Translations under genes and position numbers: made by a program
The notes under the pieces: model-generated
Databases searched by the model: none
Told to the model about the DNA's origin: nothing
Seen by the model: the letters and a program-made list of their open reading frames with translations, nothing else
Part shown: positions 50,403 to 59,373 of the stretch, piece after piece
Numbering within the stretch: position 1 is the first letter of the stretch
Layout of the letters: every line of letters begins with the position of its first letter
Assembly: GCA_910576935.1 (NCBI GenBank)
Contig: CAJTKG010000012.1
Location: 1-64,000 of the forward strand
From: an uncultured Muribaculaceae bacterium
GTDB lineage: Bacteria > Bacteroidota > Bacteroidia > Bacteroidales > Muribaculaceae
DNA: 64,000 nucleotides
Direction: 5' to 3'

Positions 50403-52700
50403 ATGAATCGTAAGTTTATAATATCTTCAATATTAGCGCTTTCAAGCGCTGCAGCTATGACAGTTGTCGCGGAAAACAAGATAACGGAAATAGAAAAGGA
50501 CGGCTTTGTTCTTGTCAGGCAGAGTGAAGGTCCCGATCTGGGCTACAGCCGTGAGTCGGGTATCAGAATTATAAAGCGTGACGGTTACGCTTTCAAAAGC
50601 TATGACGGCCGGGACACTCTTCTGCCGTATGAAGACTGGCGCCTCGACGCCCGTACTCGGGCTGCCGATCTGGCGTCGAGGATGTCGATCGATGAGATTG
50701 CGGGTTTGATGCTCTACAGCCCTCAGAACAAGCTTCCTATGCCTAATGATACTTACGATGGTAAAAGCTTTGCGGAAAGCGGCCGAAAAGCCTGGGAGCT
50801 CAGTGACGGACAGCTCAAATTTCTGACTGAAGACAATGTGCGTCACGTGTTGGTGTCGACAGTCGAGAGTGCCGCTACAGCAGCGCGTTGGAATAATAGG
50901 GTGCAGGCCCTTGTCGAGGGACGCACACATGGTATTCCGGCCAATAATTCGTCAGACCCGCGTCACTCGGCCTTCAAAGATGCCGAATTCTCGCCCGGTT
51001 CGTCGGGCCAATTGTCGTTATGGAGCAATCTGATGGGTCTCGCCGCTACGTTTGACCCGCAGACTGCCTATGAGTTCGGACGCATTGCCGCGGCCGAATA
51101 CCGTGCTATGGGCATAGCTACGGCACTTTCACCTCAGGCCGACTTAGGCACAGATCCACGATGGTATCGCTACAATGCGACGTTCGGGAATGATCCGACT
51201 CTTGCGGCAGATCTCGTGAGAGCCTATTGCGACGGTTTTCAGTCGTCGCCATTATCGGCCGATGGCGACTGGGGTCAGGGCAGTGTCAATGCCATGGTAA
51301 AACACTGGCCTGGCGGCGGTTCGGGCGAGGGTGGACGTGACGCCCACTATGGCAACGGTAAATATGCCGTATATCCCGGCGATTGCTTTGAGACGCTGAA
51401 ACTGCCGTTTACACAAGGGGCATTCGCTCTTAAAGGCAAGACGGCCAAGGCTTCGGCAGTGATGCCTTACTATACGATATCATACGACCGTACGTCTGAG
51501 AACGTCGGTAATTCTTTTAATAAGGAGATAATCGACGTGCAGTTGCGAGGCAATGAAGGTTATGACGGGGTGATATGTACCGACTGGGCTATTACCTGGG
51601 ACCAGATAGCTCCGGGAATCCACTCGGGCAAACCTTGGGGTGTCGAGACGCTGACTCCGGCTGAGCGTCACTATAAGGCACTGATGGCCGGAGTCGACCA
51701 GTTTGGCGGCAATAATGATAAGATACCGGTCATAGAGGCATATGAAATGGGAGTAAAGGAACACGGCGAAAAGGCCATGCGTGAGCGCATGGAACGTTCG
51801 GCGACGCGACTCCTTGTCAATATGTTCCGTCCCGGATTGTTCGAGAATCCTTATGTCGATGTCGACAATACGGTGGCTGTCGTTGGTCAGAGGAAATGGA
51901 TGCAGACAGGCTATGACCAGCAGTTGCGGTCGGTTGTTATGCTTAAAAACAGCGCTACGACGCTTCCGGCCGTCAAAGGTGCTAAAGTTTATGTGCCGCG
52001 GCATCGCAAGCCCGAGATGATAAATTATTGGGGCGGCAAAGAGGCGGAGAGTGTTTACGAGCCTGTCACGTCTCAGATAGCCGGCAGATATTATGAGCCG
52101 GCGAAACCTGAGGATGCCGATTTTGCCATAGTGTTTATTGATTCGCCTCACAGCAAGGGTATGGGATATGATCGTGAAGATGCCGCCGCCGGTGGCACGG
52201 GATATATTCCTATCTCATTGCAGTACAGGCCCTACACGGCTGTGGCTGCACGTCGGAAGAGTATCGCCACGGATGCCGGCGAACCTATTGCTGACCGTAA
52301 TTACTATAATAAGACGGCTTACTGCTGGAATGAGTGTGACCTCGACCTCGTCGAGGAAACCCGGCGGCTCATGGGCGACCGCCCGGTTGTTGTGGTTGTC
52401 GATATGAGCAATCCAACTGTTATGAGCGAGATAGAACCATTGGCTGATGCTTTACTCGTAGGCTTCAATGTGCAGACACAGGCTTTCCTTGATCTCATTT
52501 TCGGCGAAAAAGAGCCATCGGGCCTTTTACCATTTGAGATGCCGGCGAGCATGGAGGCCATAGAACAGCATTGTGAAGATAAACCTCATGATATCAAGCC
52601 ATATGTCGATTCAGACGGCAACGTCTACGACTTCGGCTATGGCCTCGGATTCAAAGGACGCATTTCTGACCGGCGTACCCTGAAATACTGTGGCCGATAG
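50403..52700 (+). CDS. Glycoside hydrolase family 3 protein, exported
   Basis: A 765-residue exported GH3 enzyme, a family of exo-acting beta-glucosidases, xylosidases and relatives. It has a signal peptide (NRKFIISSILALSSAAAMTV), the N-terminal TIM-barrel domain with MVKHWPGGGSGEGGRDAHYG (the KH-PG-G motif) and the nucleophile aspartate in GVICTDWAITWDQ, and the C-terminal alpha/beta sandwich with VVVVVDMSNPTVMSEIEPL and SGLLPFEMPAS. ATG at 50403 was chosen for the signal peptide; a GTG lies 21 bases upstream in frame. No SusC/SusD pair is nearby, so it is not in a classic PUL. Its stop is directly adjacent to that of the convergent TIR gene. Confidence 0.92.
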   Translation: MNRKFIISSILALSSAAAMTVVAENKITEIEKDGFVLVRQSEGPDLGYSRESGIRIIKRDGYAFKSYDGRDTLLPYEDWRLDARTRAADLASRMSIDEIAGLMLYSPQNKLPMPNDTYDGKSFAESGRKAWELSDGQLKFLTEDNVRHVLVSTVESAATAARWNNRVQALVEGRTHGIPANNSSDPRHSAFKDAEFSPGSSGQLSLWSNLMGLAATFDPQTAYEFGRIAAAEYRAMGIATALSPQADLGTDPRWYRYNATFGNDPTLAADLVRAYCDGFQSSPLSADGDWGQGSVNAMVKHWPGGGSGEGGRDAHYGNGKYAVYPGDCFETLKLPFTQGAFALKGKTAKASAVMPYYTISYDRTSENVGNSFNKEIIDVQLRGNEGYDGVICTDWAITWDQIAPGIHSGKPWGVETLTPAERHYKALMAGVDQFGGNNDKIPVIEAYEMGVKEHGEKAMRERMERSATRLLVNMFRPGLFENPYVDVDNTVAVVGQRKWMQTGYDQQLRSVVMLKNSATTLPAVKGAKVYVPRHRKPEMINYWGGKEAESVYEPVTSQIAGRYYEPAKPEDADFAIVFIDSPHSKGMGYDREDAAAGGTGYIPISLQYRPYTAVAARRKSIATDAGEPIADRNYYNKTAYCWNECDLDLVEETRRLMGDRPVVVVVDMSNPTVMSEIEPLADALLVGFNVQTQAFLDLIFGEKEPSGLLPFEMPASMEAIEQHCEDKPHDIKPYVDSDGNVYDFGYGLGFKGRISDRRTLKYCGR

Positions 52701-55658
52701 TCAATCGTCATCATTGTCAGAGTCGAACAGCAGGCTCTTGGGTATGTTGTGGGAGTGGTAATGCGGCAGGTCTGTTTCGATGTCGTGCGATTTTAGAAAC
52801 TCGACCCCTTTGTTGAGGTATTCGGCTATCAATGCCGGTTCGTTGTCGAGGCTGGCGGTGGTCAGTCTGCGCGCGTTCTCGAAATAGCTACAACTCTCGT
52901 CGATAATGCATTCGGCGTATGAGAGCCATCGTGGGGCGTCGGGGTAGAGAGTTCTATAGTATGCAAAGACCGATTTGCATCGAGAAGCCGGATGATGCGG
53001 CTCCGAGGCATTTGATATATAGTCTTCGACAGTCTCGAGCCATCCGTGAAGTGCGGATGAAAGATAAATGACGGCCCGTGTCACACTCATGTTGACGCTT
53101 ACGGCTTTGACGGGAGAGAAAACGGGCGCAATGTCGCTTATCGCAAATGGTTCGAGCCGGGGCTTTTCGGTTCCTGCAACCGGTGTGATGGCTGAATATT
53201 CGCGCTCGAATTCTTTATAAAAAGAATAATAATAGACGTCACAGAATCTCGACCGCTCTTCTCCGCAGTCGATAAGTTTTTGTATCACGGTCAGGCTTTT
53301 GTCTTTGTTGAACAGTTCTCTCATTGTTTCGACGAGATAATCGAAGATAAGGTCGTCACCTTTGAGTTGGGTTGCCAGAGCGTAGAACAGTTTAAGGTCA
53401 TTAAATGAAATGTCATTGTCTGTGGCTGCTTTCAGAGGGTTGAAATCGAAAAGGTCGGGTAAAATCGGGCGCAGCCGTCTGAGATACCCGACATGAAATT
53501 CTTCGGTGCTGTCGGCTTTGCCGAGCAGTTCTTTTGATAATTTGAGAATCATGTCAGGCTTGGCCGATTTGATTGTAACGCCGTCGTCACCGGTCTCTGT
53601 GGCTTTGATCACTCCCCGTTTTATATAATCGAACAATGTGTTGAATAATGTGAAGTGATAGCCGCCGATTTCACATGCGGCATTATAACAGGTGCAGATG
53701 TAAGGGAGTAATTTCTCATTGCCGTATGATGTATTGTCGATTACGAATTTAAAGGCTTCTTTGTCGGTAAGATAGTCTCTCGCCGTAACGGCAATGTTAT
53801 TATCGATCGCGAAATCGGCCCATTCACGCAACTTGGCGGTGTTATTATATGACCTGTAATAAAACAGCACTTCGCAAAGCGCATCATGCACTTTCATGCG
53901 TGCGGCTTTTTCGAAAATATATATGGCTCCGCCCGGATTGATGTATGGCGATCCGTCGCAGAGCATAAGTTTGCCGTAGCAATACGTCAGGTAAGGATCG
54001 TTGCATTCGGCTCCCATTTTTATGTATTCAAAAGTTTCGGGACACTTTTCCAACGAGGTGAACGCGGTGTCGTCTTTGCCGGTCTTCTCTTTGACGATTA
54101 TGCAGAGCAAAGCGTTGATGGCGTCGATACTTTGATTGACGGCACATGTGGCCAATGCCTTTTTGAGGCGTGTGAGCGCTGTGCTGTCGGGCAGATAATC
54201 ATAGTCGAGATATAGGTTTGCCATGTATTCGGCGTTGATGCCGTAATTATCGTAGCAGGTTTCGTAATTCTCCCACGCAGTGGCAAAATCTTTTTCTTCT
54301 TCGGCATACCGGCCCAACAGCAATGTCGACAAAGAGTCTCTTTCTCTTTTCCCGCGTGTGGCTGTCTGTCGGGCTTCTTTATATCGCTTGCTTTCATAGT
54401 AGCGCAACGACAGAATGCCATATGCGTCTTTGTCTTTTCTGGCGATCGCCGTCGACAGCAGCCGTTCGATTTGGTCTGACGATTCGGGTGACTTTTCAGC
54501 CAGAAGACGGGCCATGAAAGTATAGCCTTCGGCTATGCCTTGCGCCATTAATGATTCGGCATATGTTTCAGCACCGGTTTTATTTTCGTGATATAAGATT
54601 AGGAACAATCGCTTGTAACAGCGTCGATCGCCTTTTTCGATGCCTTCGCTATAAATATATTTTATTTCGTTCAGATTCCTGTTTTCTTTGTCGTCGGCCA
54701 TAAATTCCATTGTTTGGCCAAGATAGCTGTATGCCGGTGTAAAACCTTTCTCGACAGCTTTTTTGAAATAATGCAGGGCCAGTTTGTTATTCTGTCTGAC
54801 GCCCAGTCCCCAGCCGTAGCATCTGCCCATCAGCATAAAAGCCGCGGGGTGGGGATTGTTGTTAAGTGCGCGCTTCAGATAGCTGACGGCTGCTTCTCTA
54901 TCGCCGCTGAGTTCGTAATAAAGAATATGCATCAGAAGAAGAGCGTCTTTGTCGCCTGTCTGTTCCAGATCCTTTACCTTGTTCCAGAATTCATCGTTGC
55001 CGTGCGCCATGCTGTGTCCGTTGTTGACTAAGATTTCATATAGGCGGTCGCGGGCGATGTCGTTGCCGTTTTTGATTGAGTTGAGATAAGGCATCAATGC
55101 CGAGGCATAGTCGCCGTCGAGCCGATAGACTTCGGCTTCCTCGAAGTCGGGGTCGAAGACGTCGGCCTTGTCGTCGGTTATTGAAAGATCAAATACTGAC
55201 GGCTGCGTATCGGGCGCGACGACCGGAGCAATGCGAAATTTTATGAGCTCGTCGATCGAGGCATTGAGCAGAGACTGAGTGTCTATTGATGAAAACTGGT
55301 GCTGACCGATGATGGCTTTGATAATCTCCGGCGTGTCAGCCGAGAAGCCGGTAAACATACGGTCGAAATTAACGGGAATTATGTGGCGCTCACATTTGAA
55401 GGCGCATTCTATCTCGCGCCTGACCCAGTCGTTGGCGTCGCTACACCGGTCGAGAGCACCGGGTGTCATGATGAATATAAATACCGGAGCCGATTTTATG
55501 GCGTTGAGTATTACATGATTAAACTGACCGTCTTTGAGTTCGTCATAGTCGAGGAACACCCTGCCGCGATAACCGCGCTTTTCGAGTTCGGCTTTGAGGA
55601 TTCTGGCATAGTGTGCGCCTCCTTCCCGGCGATAGCTTATAAATATGTCGTAGTTCAT
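52701..55658 (-). CDS. Large TIR-domain protein with Sel1/TPR-like repeats
   Basis: A 985-residue protein. The N-terminal TIR domain (about 1-135) has NYDIFISYRREGGAHYAR, VFLDYDELKDGQFNH and TPGALDRCSDANDWVRREIE, where W78-x3-E82 matches the TIR NADase motif. A long helical-repeat region follows, with a clear Sel1 unit GRCYGWGLGVRQNNKLALHY and weaker copies to about residue 560, then an unassigned helical C-terminal part. There is no signal peptide or membrane helix. It resembles the smaller TIR protein at 37774, so the two are paralogues by eye. A sensor-effector role, perhaps in phage defence, is inferred from the architecture. Confidence 0.85.
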   Translation of the reverse strand: MNYDIFISYRREGGAHYARILKAELEKRGYRGRVFLDYDELKDGQFNHVILNAIKSAPVFIFIMTPGALDRCSDANDWVRREIECAFKCERHIIPVNFDRMFTGFSADTPEIIKAIIGQHQFSSIDTQSLLNASIDELIKFRIAPVVAPDTQPSVFDLSITDDKADVFDPDFEEAEVYRLDGDYASALMPYLNSIKNGNDIARDRLYEILVNNGHSMAHGNDEFWNKVKDLEQTGDKDALLLMHILYYELSGDREAAVSYLKRALNNNPHPAAFMLMGRCYGWGLGVRQNNKLALHYFKKAVEKGFTPAYSYLGQTMEFMADDKENRNLNEIKYIYSEGIEKGDRRCYKRLFLILYHENKTGAETYAESLMAQGIAEGYTFMARLLAEKSPESSDQIERLLSTAIARKDKDAYGILSLRYYESKRYKEARQTATRGKRERDSLSTLLLGRYAEEEKDFATAWENYETCYDNYGINAEYMANLYLDYDYLPDSTALTRLKKALATCAVNQSIDAINALLCIIVKEKTGKDDTAFTSLEKCPETFEYIKMGAECNDPYLTYCYGKLMLCDGSPYINPGGAIYIFEKAARMKVHDALCEVLFYYRSYNNTAKLREWADFAIDNNIAVTARDYLTDKEAFKFVIDNTSYGNEKLLPYICTCYNAACEIGGYHFTLFNTLFDYIKRGVIKATETGDDGVTIKSAKPDMILKLSKELLGKADSTEEFHVGYLRRLRPILPDLFDFNPLKAATDNDISFNDLKLFYALATQLKGDDLIFDYLVETMRELFNKDKSLTVIQKLIDCGEERSRFCDVYYYSFYKEFEREYSAITPVAGTEKPRLEPFAISDIAPVFSPVKAVSVNMSVTRAVIYLSSALHGWLETVEDYISNASEPHHPASRCKSVFAYYRTLYPDAPRWLSYAECIIDESCSYFENARRLTTASLDNEPALIAEYLNKGVEFLKSHDIETDLPHYHSHNIPKSLLFDSDNDDD

Positions 55659-55702
55659 ATGGCTGATTTCAGGGCGTTGTCATGGATGGGTCATCATACT
55701 TA

Positions 55703-55710
55703 CAAAGTTA
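55703..55710 (-). promoter_or_regulatory. -7 promoter element of the large TIR gene
   Basis: Minus-strand TAACTTTG matches TAnnTTTG, 44 bp upstream of the start codon; no -33 TTTG at the normal distance. Confidence 0.5.
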
Positions 55711-55778
55711 GCGGATTATTTTATATAATAACCGATAGTGAGATATTTATCCTAAATATTGTAGGTTGATACAAGAAA

Positions 55779-55814
55779 AACCGGGCCGTGTTGTCAGATG
55801 GCACGGCTCGGTTT
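55779..55814 (-). terminator. Terminator after pgi
   Basis: Stem aaccgggccgtg / cacggctcggtt with one G-U pair; on the minus strand it is followed by a T-rich stretch. It separates pgi from the TIR promoter. Confidence 0.75.
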
Positions 55815-55866
55815 ATGATAAGACCGTTATGATGTCGGTTGGGCGTGGTGTGTGCCCTGACCGATG

Positions 55867-57195
55867 TCAGAGGCGTTTTTTGATGGCTTCGGTTTCTTTT
55901 TCGTAGCCGGGTTTTTCGAGAAGGGCAAACATGTTGCGTTTGTAGGCTTCGACGCCGGGCTGGTTGAAAGGATTGATGCCGAGGATGTAACCGCTGATGC
56001 CGCAGGCGGCTTCAAAGAAGTAGATTAGCTGGCCGAGGTAGCGTTCGGTTAGGGCGGGCACGGTGACGTGGATATTGGGCACACCACCGTCGACGTGTGC
56101 TATGACAGTGCCGAGTTCGGCCATCTTGTTGACCTCGTCGACGCGTTTGCCGGCCAGATAGTTCAGGCCGTCGAGGTTGGCTTCGTCGCTGCCGATGACA
56201 ACTTTATGTTTCTGGTCGATGACAGAGATGACGGTCTCGAAGATCGTGCGTTCGCCGTCCTGAATCCACTGTCCCATAGAGTGAAGGTCGGTAGAGTTGT
56301 CGACGGCCGAGGGGTAGATACCTTTATGGTCTTTGCCTTCGCTTTCGCCGTAGAGCTGTTTCCACCATTCGCCGAAGAAGTGGAGTTTCGGGTTGTAGTT
56401 GACGAGAATCTCGGTTTTTTTGCCTGCGCGGTAGAGCGCGTTGCGGGTCATGGCGTAGAACTTTGCATCGGTGTTCGCGCCGGTGAGTGTTTCTTTTTCA
56501 AATTCGGCGGCACCGGCGACGAGTGCGTGTATGTCGAATCCGGCGACGGCGATGGGGAGTAGGCCGACGGGTGTGAGAACCGAGAATCGTCCGCCGACGT
56601 TGTCGGGGATGACGAAAGTCTTGTAGCCTTCCTGGGTGGCGAGACTGCGGAGGGCGCCGCGGTGTTCGTCGGTTATGGCGACGATGCGTTTTGAGGCTTC
56701 TTCGCGTCCCATTTGGTTTTCGAGTTGTTCTTTGAGCAGACGGAAAGCTATCGCAGGCTCGGTCGTTGTGCCCGATTTAGAGATGACGATGATGCCGAAT
56801 TTCTTGTCTTTGAGGTAGTCTTGAAGCTCGTAGAGATAGTCTTCGCCGATGTTCTGTCCGGCAAAGAGCACCTTGGGTGTGGTGCTGCGGTAGGCGGCGA
56901 AAGAGTCTGAGAGGGCCTCGATGACGGCTTTTGCACCGAGGTAGCTGCCGCCGATACCGATGACGACTATGGTGTCGCAGGTGTTGCGCAGCGATGCCGC
57001 CGTGGCGTTGATGTCGTCAAGCGATTGGGCTGTGATTGATGTCGGGAGCTTGACCCAGCCGAGGAAGTCGTTGCCGAGACCTGTGCCGTCGAGGAGTTTC
57101 TTGAGACCGTCGTTGGCTTCGGGAGCGAGGGCGTCGATAGCGGCGCGGTCGACTGTACCCGATACGTTTTTAATACTTACTTGAATCTGTTCCAT
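55867..57195 (-). CDS. pgi: Glucose-6-phosphate isomerase
   Basis: Interconverts glucose 6-phosphate and fructose 6-phosphate in glycolysis. The 442-residue protein is of the shorter bacterial type. It has VVIGIGGSYLGAKAVIEALS (sugar phosphate-binding), VISKSGTTTEPAIAFRLLK (SIS domain), NVGGRFSVLTPVGLLPIAVA (the PGI signature) and the C-terminal FFEAACGISGYILGINPFNQ. It begins MEQIQVSIKNVSG and stands between lysS and the large TIR gene. The gap to lysS is 57 bp with only a poor promoter match, so transcription from lysS is possible. Confidence 0.97.
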   Translation of the reverse strand: MEQIQVSIKNVSGTVDRAAIDALAPEANDGLKKLLDGTGLGNDFLGWVKLPTSITAQSLDDINATAASLRNTCDTIVVIGIGGSYLGAKAVIEALSDSFAAYRSTTPKVLFAGQNIGEDYLYELQDYLKDKKFGIIVISKSGTTTEPAIAFRLLKEQLENQMGREEASKRIVAITDEHRGALRSLATQEGYKTFVIPDNVGGRFSVLTPVGLLPIAVAGFDIHALVAGAAEFEKETLTGANTDAKFYAMTRNALYRAGKKTEILVNYNPKLHFFGEWWKQLYGESEGKDHKGIYPSAVDNSTDLHSMGQWIQDGERTIFETVISVIDQKHKVVIGSDEANLDGLNYLAGKRVDEVNKMAELGTVIAHVDGGVPNIHVTVPALTERYLGQLIYFFEAACGISGYILGINPFNQPGVEAYKRNMFALLEKPGYEKETEAIKKRL

Positions 57196-57252
57196 GTAGC
57201 TATTGTAATTTTAATCATTTGTTGTGATTAAACAAAAAATCGAGTGATAAAG

Positions 57253-58983
57253 TTAACGCTGCGCTGCGGCGATCCACGCGTTTACATCGTCGACAGTCGG
57301 GTTTTTAAGTTCGAGCTTATATTTCTTGTTGATGCCGCAGAGGTCCTGATGTAGTTTTCCGGCCGATGCTGCGGCGAGGTCGGCTATTGTGAGAATGCCG
57401 GCCTTGTAGAGCGGGGCGGCCCATTCTTCGGCGACGCCGACTTCGGCGAATGCCTGTGCGTTGTCGCGTTTCTCGACCTTCTCGGGGCGCATCTGTGGGA
57501 AGAGCAATACGTCCTGTATCGTTGTCTTGCCGGTCATGAGCATGACGAGACGGTCCATGCCTATGCCCATGCCTGATGTCGGGGGCATGCCGTATTCGAG
57601 GGCGCGGATGAAGTCGTGGTCGATGATCATGGCTTCGTCGTCGCCTTTCTCGCCCAGACGCATCTGCTCGACGAAGCGCTCGTACTGGTCGATCGGGTCG
57701 TTGAGCTCCGAGTAGGCGTTGGCGAGCTCTTTGCCGTTGACCATAAGCTCGAAGCGCTCTGTGAGCTCGGGGTTGCTGCGGTGGCGTTTTGTCAGGGGCG
57801 ACATCTCGATGGGATAGTCGGTGATGAAGGTGGGCTGGATGTAGTTGCCCTCGCATTTCTCGCCGAAAATCTCGTCGATGAGTTTGCCTTTGCCGAGCGA
57901 CGGGTCGACTTCGATGTCGAGCTTGCGGCAGACTTCGCGCAGGGCGTCTTCGTCCATGCCGGTGATGTCGTAGCCGGTGAATTCTTTGATGGCCTCGGTC
58001 ATGGTGACGCGCTTGTAGGGGGCTTTGAAGCTGATGACGTTGTCGCCGACTTTGACTTCGGTTGTGCCGTTGACGTCGAGGCATATTTTTTCGAGCATGC
58101 GCTCGGTGAAGTCCATCATCCAGTTGTAGTCTTTGTATGAAACGTAGATTTCCATACATGTAAACTCGGGGTTGTGGGTGCGGTCCATGCCTTCGTTGCG
58201 GAAGTTTTTCGAGAACTCGTAGACGCCTTCGAAGCCGCCGACGATGAGACGTTTGAGATAAAGCTCGTCGGCTATGCGGAGGTAGAGGGGTATGTCGAGG
58301 GCATTGTGGTGGGTTATGAACGGGCGCGCCGATGCTCCGCCGGGTATTGACTGTAGTATCGGGGTCTCGACTTCGATGTATCCGGCGTTGTTGAAGAACT
58401 CGCGCATTGAGTTGTAGACTTTGGTGCGTTTGATGAAGACATCTTTGACACCGTCGTTGACGACGAGGTCGACATAGCGGCGGCGGTAGCGCAGTTCGGG
58501 GTCGTCGAAGGCGTCATAGGTGACGCCGTCTTTGACCTTGACGATGGGGAGCGGGCGCAGCGATTTGCCGAGCACGGTGAGTTGCTGTGCGTGAACCGAT
58601 ATCTCGCCTGTCTGGGTGCGGAAGACATAACCCTTTATGCCGATGAAGTCGCCGATGTCGAGCAGTTTCTTGAAGACGACGTTATAGAGGTCTTTGTCGT
58701 CGCCGGGGCATATGTCGTCGCGCGAGATGTAGACCTGTATGCGGCCGCGCGAGTCCTGAAGTTCGATAAACGAGGCTTTGCCCATTATGCGGCGGCTCAT
58801 TATGCGGCCGGCGACCGAGACTTCGCGTCGGGGGGCGTCGTCGCTGAACGACGAACGTATTTCGTCGGAGTAGCCTGTGACCGGATATTCGGCTGCGGGG
58901 TAAGGCTCGATGCCCATCTGACGCATGGTGTCGAGACTGTTGCGCCGTATGATTTCTTGTTCGCTGAGTTCTAAGATGTTCAT
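57253..58983 (-). CDS. lysS: Lysyl-tRNA synthetase (class II)
   Basis: Charges tRNA-Lys with lysine. The 576-residue protein has the N-terminal OB-fold anticodon-binding domain (about 50-150), class II motif 1 in IEVETPILQSIPGGASARPF, motif 2 in FRNEGMDRTHNPEFTCMEIY, and motif 3 in GIGMDRLVMLMTG. Compared with E. coli LysS (505), it carries a C-terminal helical extension (about 510-576, VAEEWAAPLYKAGILTIADL) that resembles a helix-hairpin-helix fold and occurs in Bacteroidetes LysS. It has a perfect consensus promoter 40 bp upstream. Confidence 0.97.
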   Translation of the reverse strand: MNILELSEQEIIRRNSLDTMRQMGIEPYPAAEYPVTGYSDEIRSSFSDDAPRREVSVAGRIMSRRIMGKASFIELQDSRGRIQVYISRDDICPGDDKDLYNVVFKKLLDIGDFIGIKGYVFRTQTGEISVHAQQLTVLGKSLRPLPIVKVKDGVTYDAFDDPELRYRRRYVDLVVNDGVKDVFIKRTKVYNSMREFFNNAGYIEVETPILQSIPGGASARPFITHHNALDIPLYLRIADELYLKRLIVGGFEGVYEFSKNFRNEGMDRTHNPEFTCMEIYVSYKDYNWMMDFTERMLEKICLDVNGTTEVKVGDNVISFKAPYKRVTMTEAIKEFTGYDITGMDEDALREVCRKLDIEVDPSLGKGKLIDEIFGEKCEGNYIQPTFITDYPIEMSPLTKRHRSNPELTERFELMVNGKELANAYSELNDPIDQYERFVEQMRLGEKGDDEAMIIDHDFIRALEYGMPPTSGMGIGMDRLVMLMTGKTTIQDVLLFPQMRPEKVEKRDNAQAFAEVGVAEEWAAPLYKAGILTIADLAAASAGKLHQDLCGINKKYKLELKNPTVDDVNAWIAAAQR

Positions 58984-59023
58984 ATATTTGTTATGCGTGT
59001 TGTGATTCGTTTGAAAAGACTTG

Positions 59024-59055
59024 CAAAGTTAGTCGTTTTTTAGCTGATATGCAAA
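59024..59055 (-). promoter_or_regulatory. Promoter of lysS
   Basis: Minus-strand TTTG (59052-59055), 20-bp spacer, TAACTTTG (59024-59031): exact consensus. Confidence 0.85.
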
Positions 59056-59164
59056 TCGGCCTTTTCTTTCTTGTTGCCCGTGGAACAGGGATTTCACCTC
59101 TTGTTTTTATCAATGAGCCGATATGAAGCCTCGGTCTCGCGACTATCCTAAAAGCGAGATGTGG

Positions 59165-59236
59165 CAACGGCCTCCCGACTGTTGCTATAAAACAATGAAT
59201 TAGTGAGTTATAACGACGATCGGGAGGCGGTCGTTC
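59165..59236. repeat. Long imperfect hairpin in a gene-free gap
   Basis: Arms cctcccga (59171-59178) and tcgggagg (59220-59227) extend outward (aacg...cgtt with a bulge) and inward (gttgctataa with ttataacgac). A weak 82-codon frame crosses it on the minus strand but its composition does not look coding. No gene is seen between the lysS promoter and the next terminator. It may be a dispersed palindromic repeat or a structured RNA. Confidence 0.5.
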
Positions 59237-59295
59237 CATAGCGCCGAATCCGTGTTGGTCAATGTATTCTTATAGGCTGCCGGCGACATAAACAA

Positions 59296-59336
59296 AGGCG
59301 CTGAGTCGAAATTGCTGCATTTTCGACTCAGCGCCT
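59296..59336 (-). terminator. Terminator after the C10 protease/OMP pair
   Basis: Perfect 16-bp stem aggcgctgagtcgaaa / tttcgactcagcgcct with a 9-nt loop, 38 bp after the outer-membrane protein stop. Confidence 0.8.
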
Positions 59337-59373
59337 GTTAAATTGCTGTTGTAAAATTTATGACGCGCCGAAA

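Noticed and set aside
50403..52700. Polysaccharide utilisation locus around the GH3 gene
   Set aside because: No SusC/SusD-like pair, sensor or further glycosidases are found beside it; the phosphodiester glycosidase is 9 kb away.
58991..59239. 82-codon minus-strand frame in the gap upstream of lysS
   Set aside because: It runs through the lysS promoter and a long hairpin, has an Arg/Pro-rich translation without any known domain, and is better explained as non-coding structured sequence.
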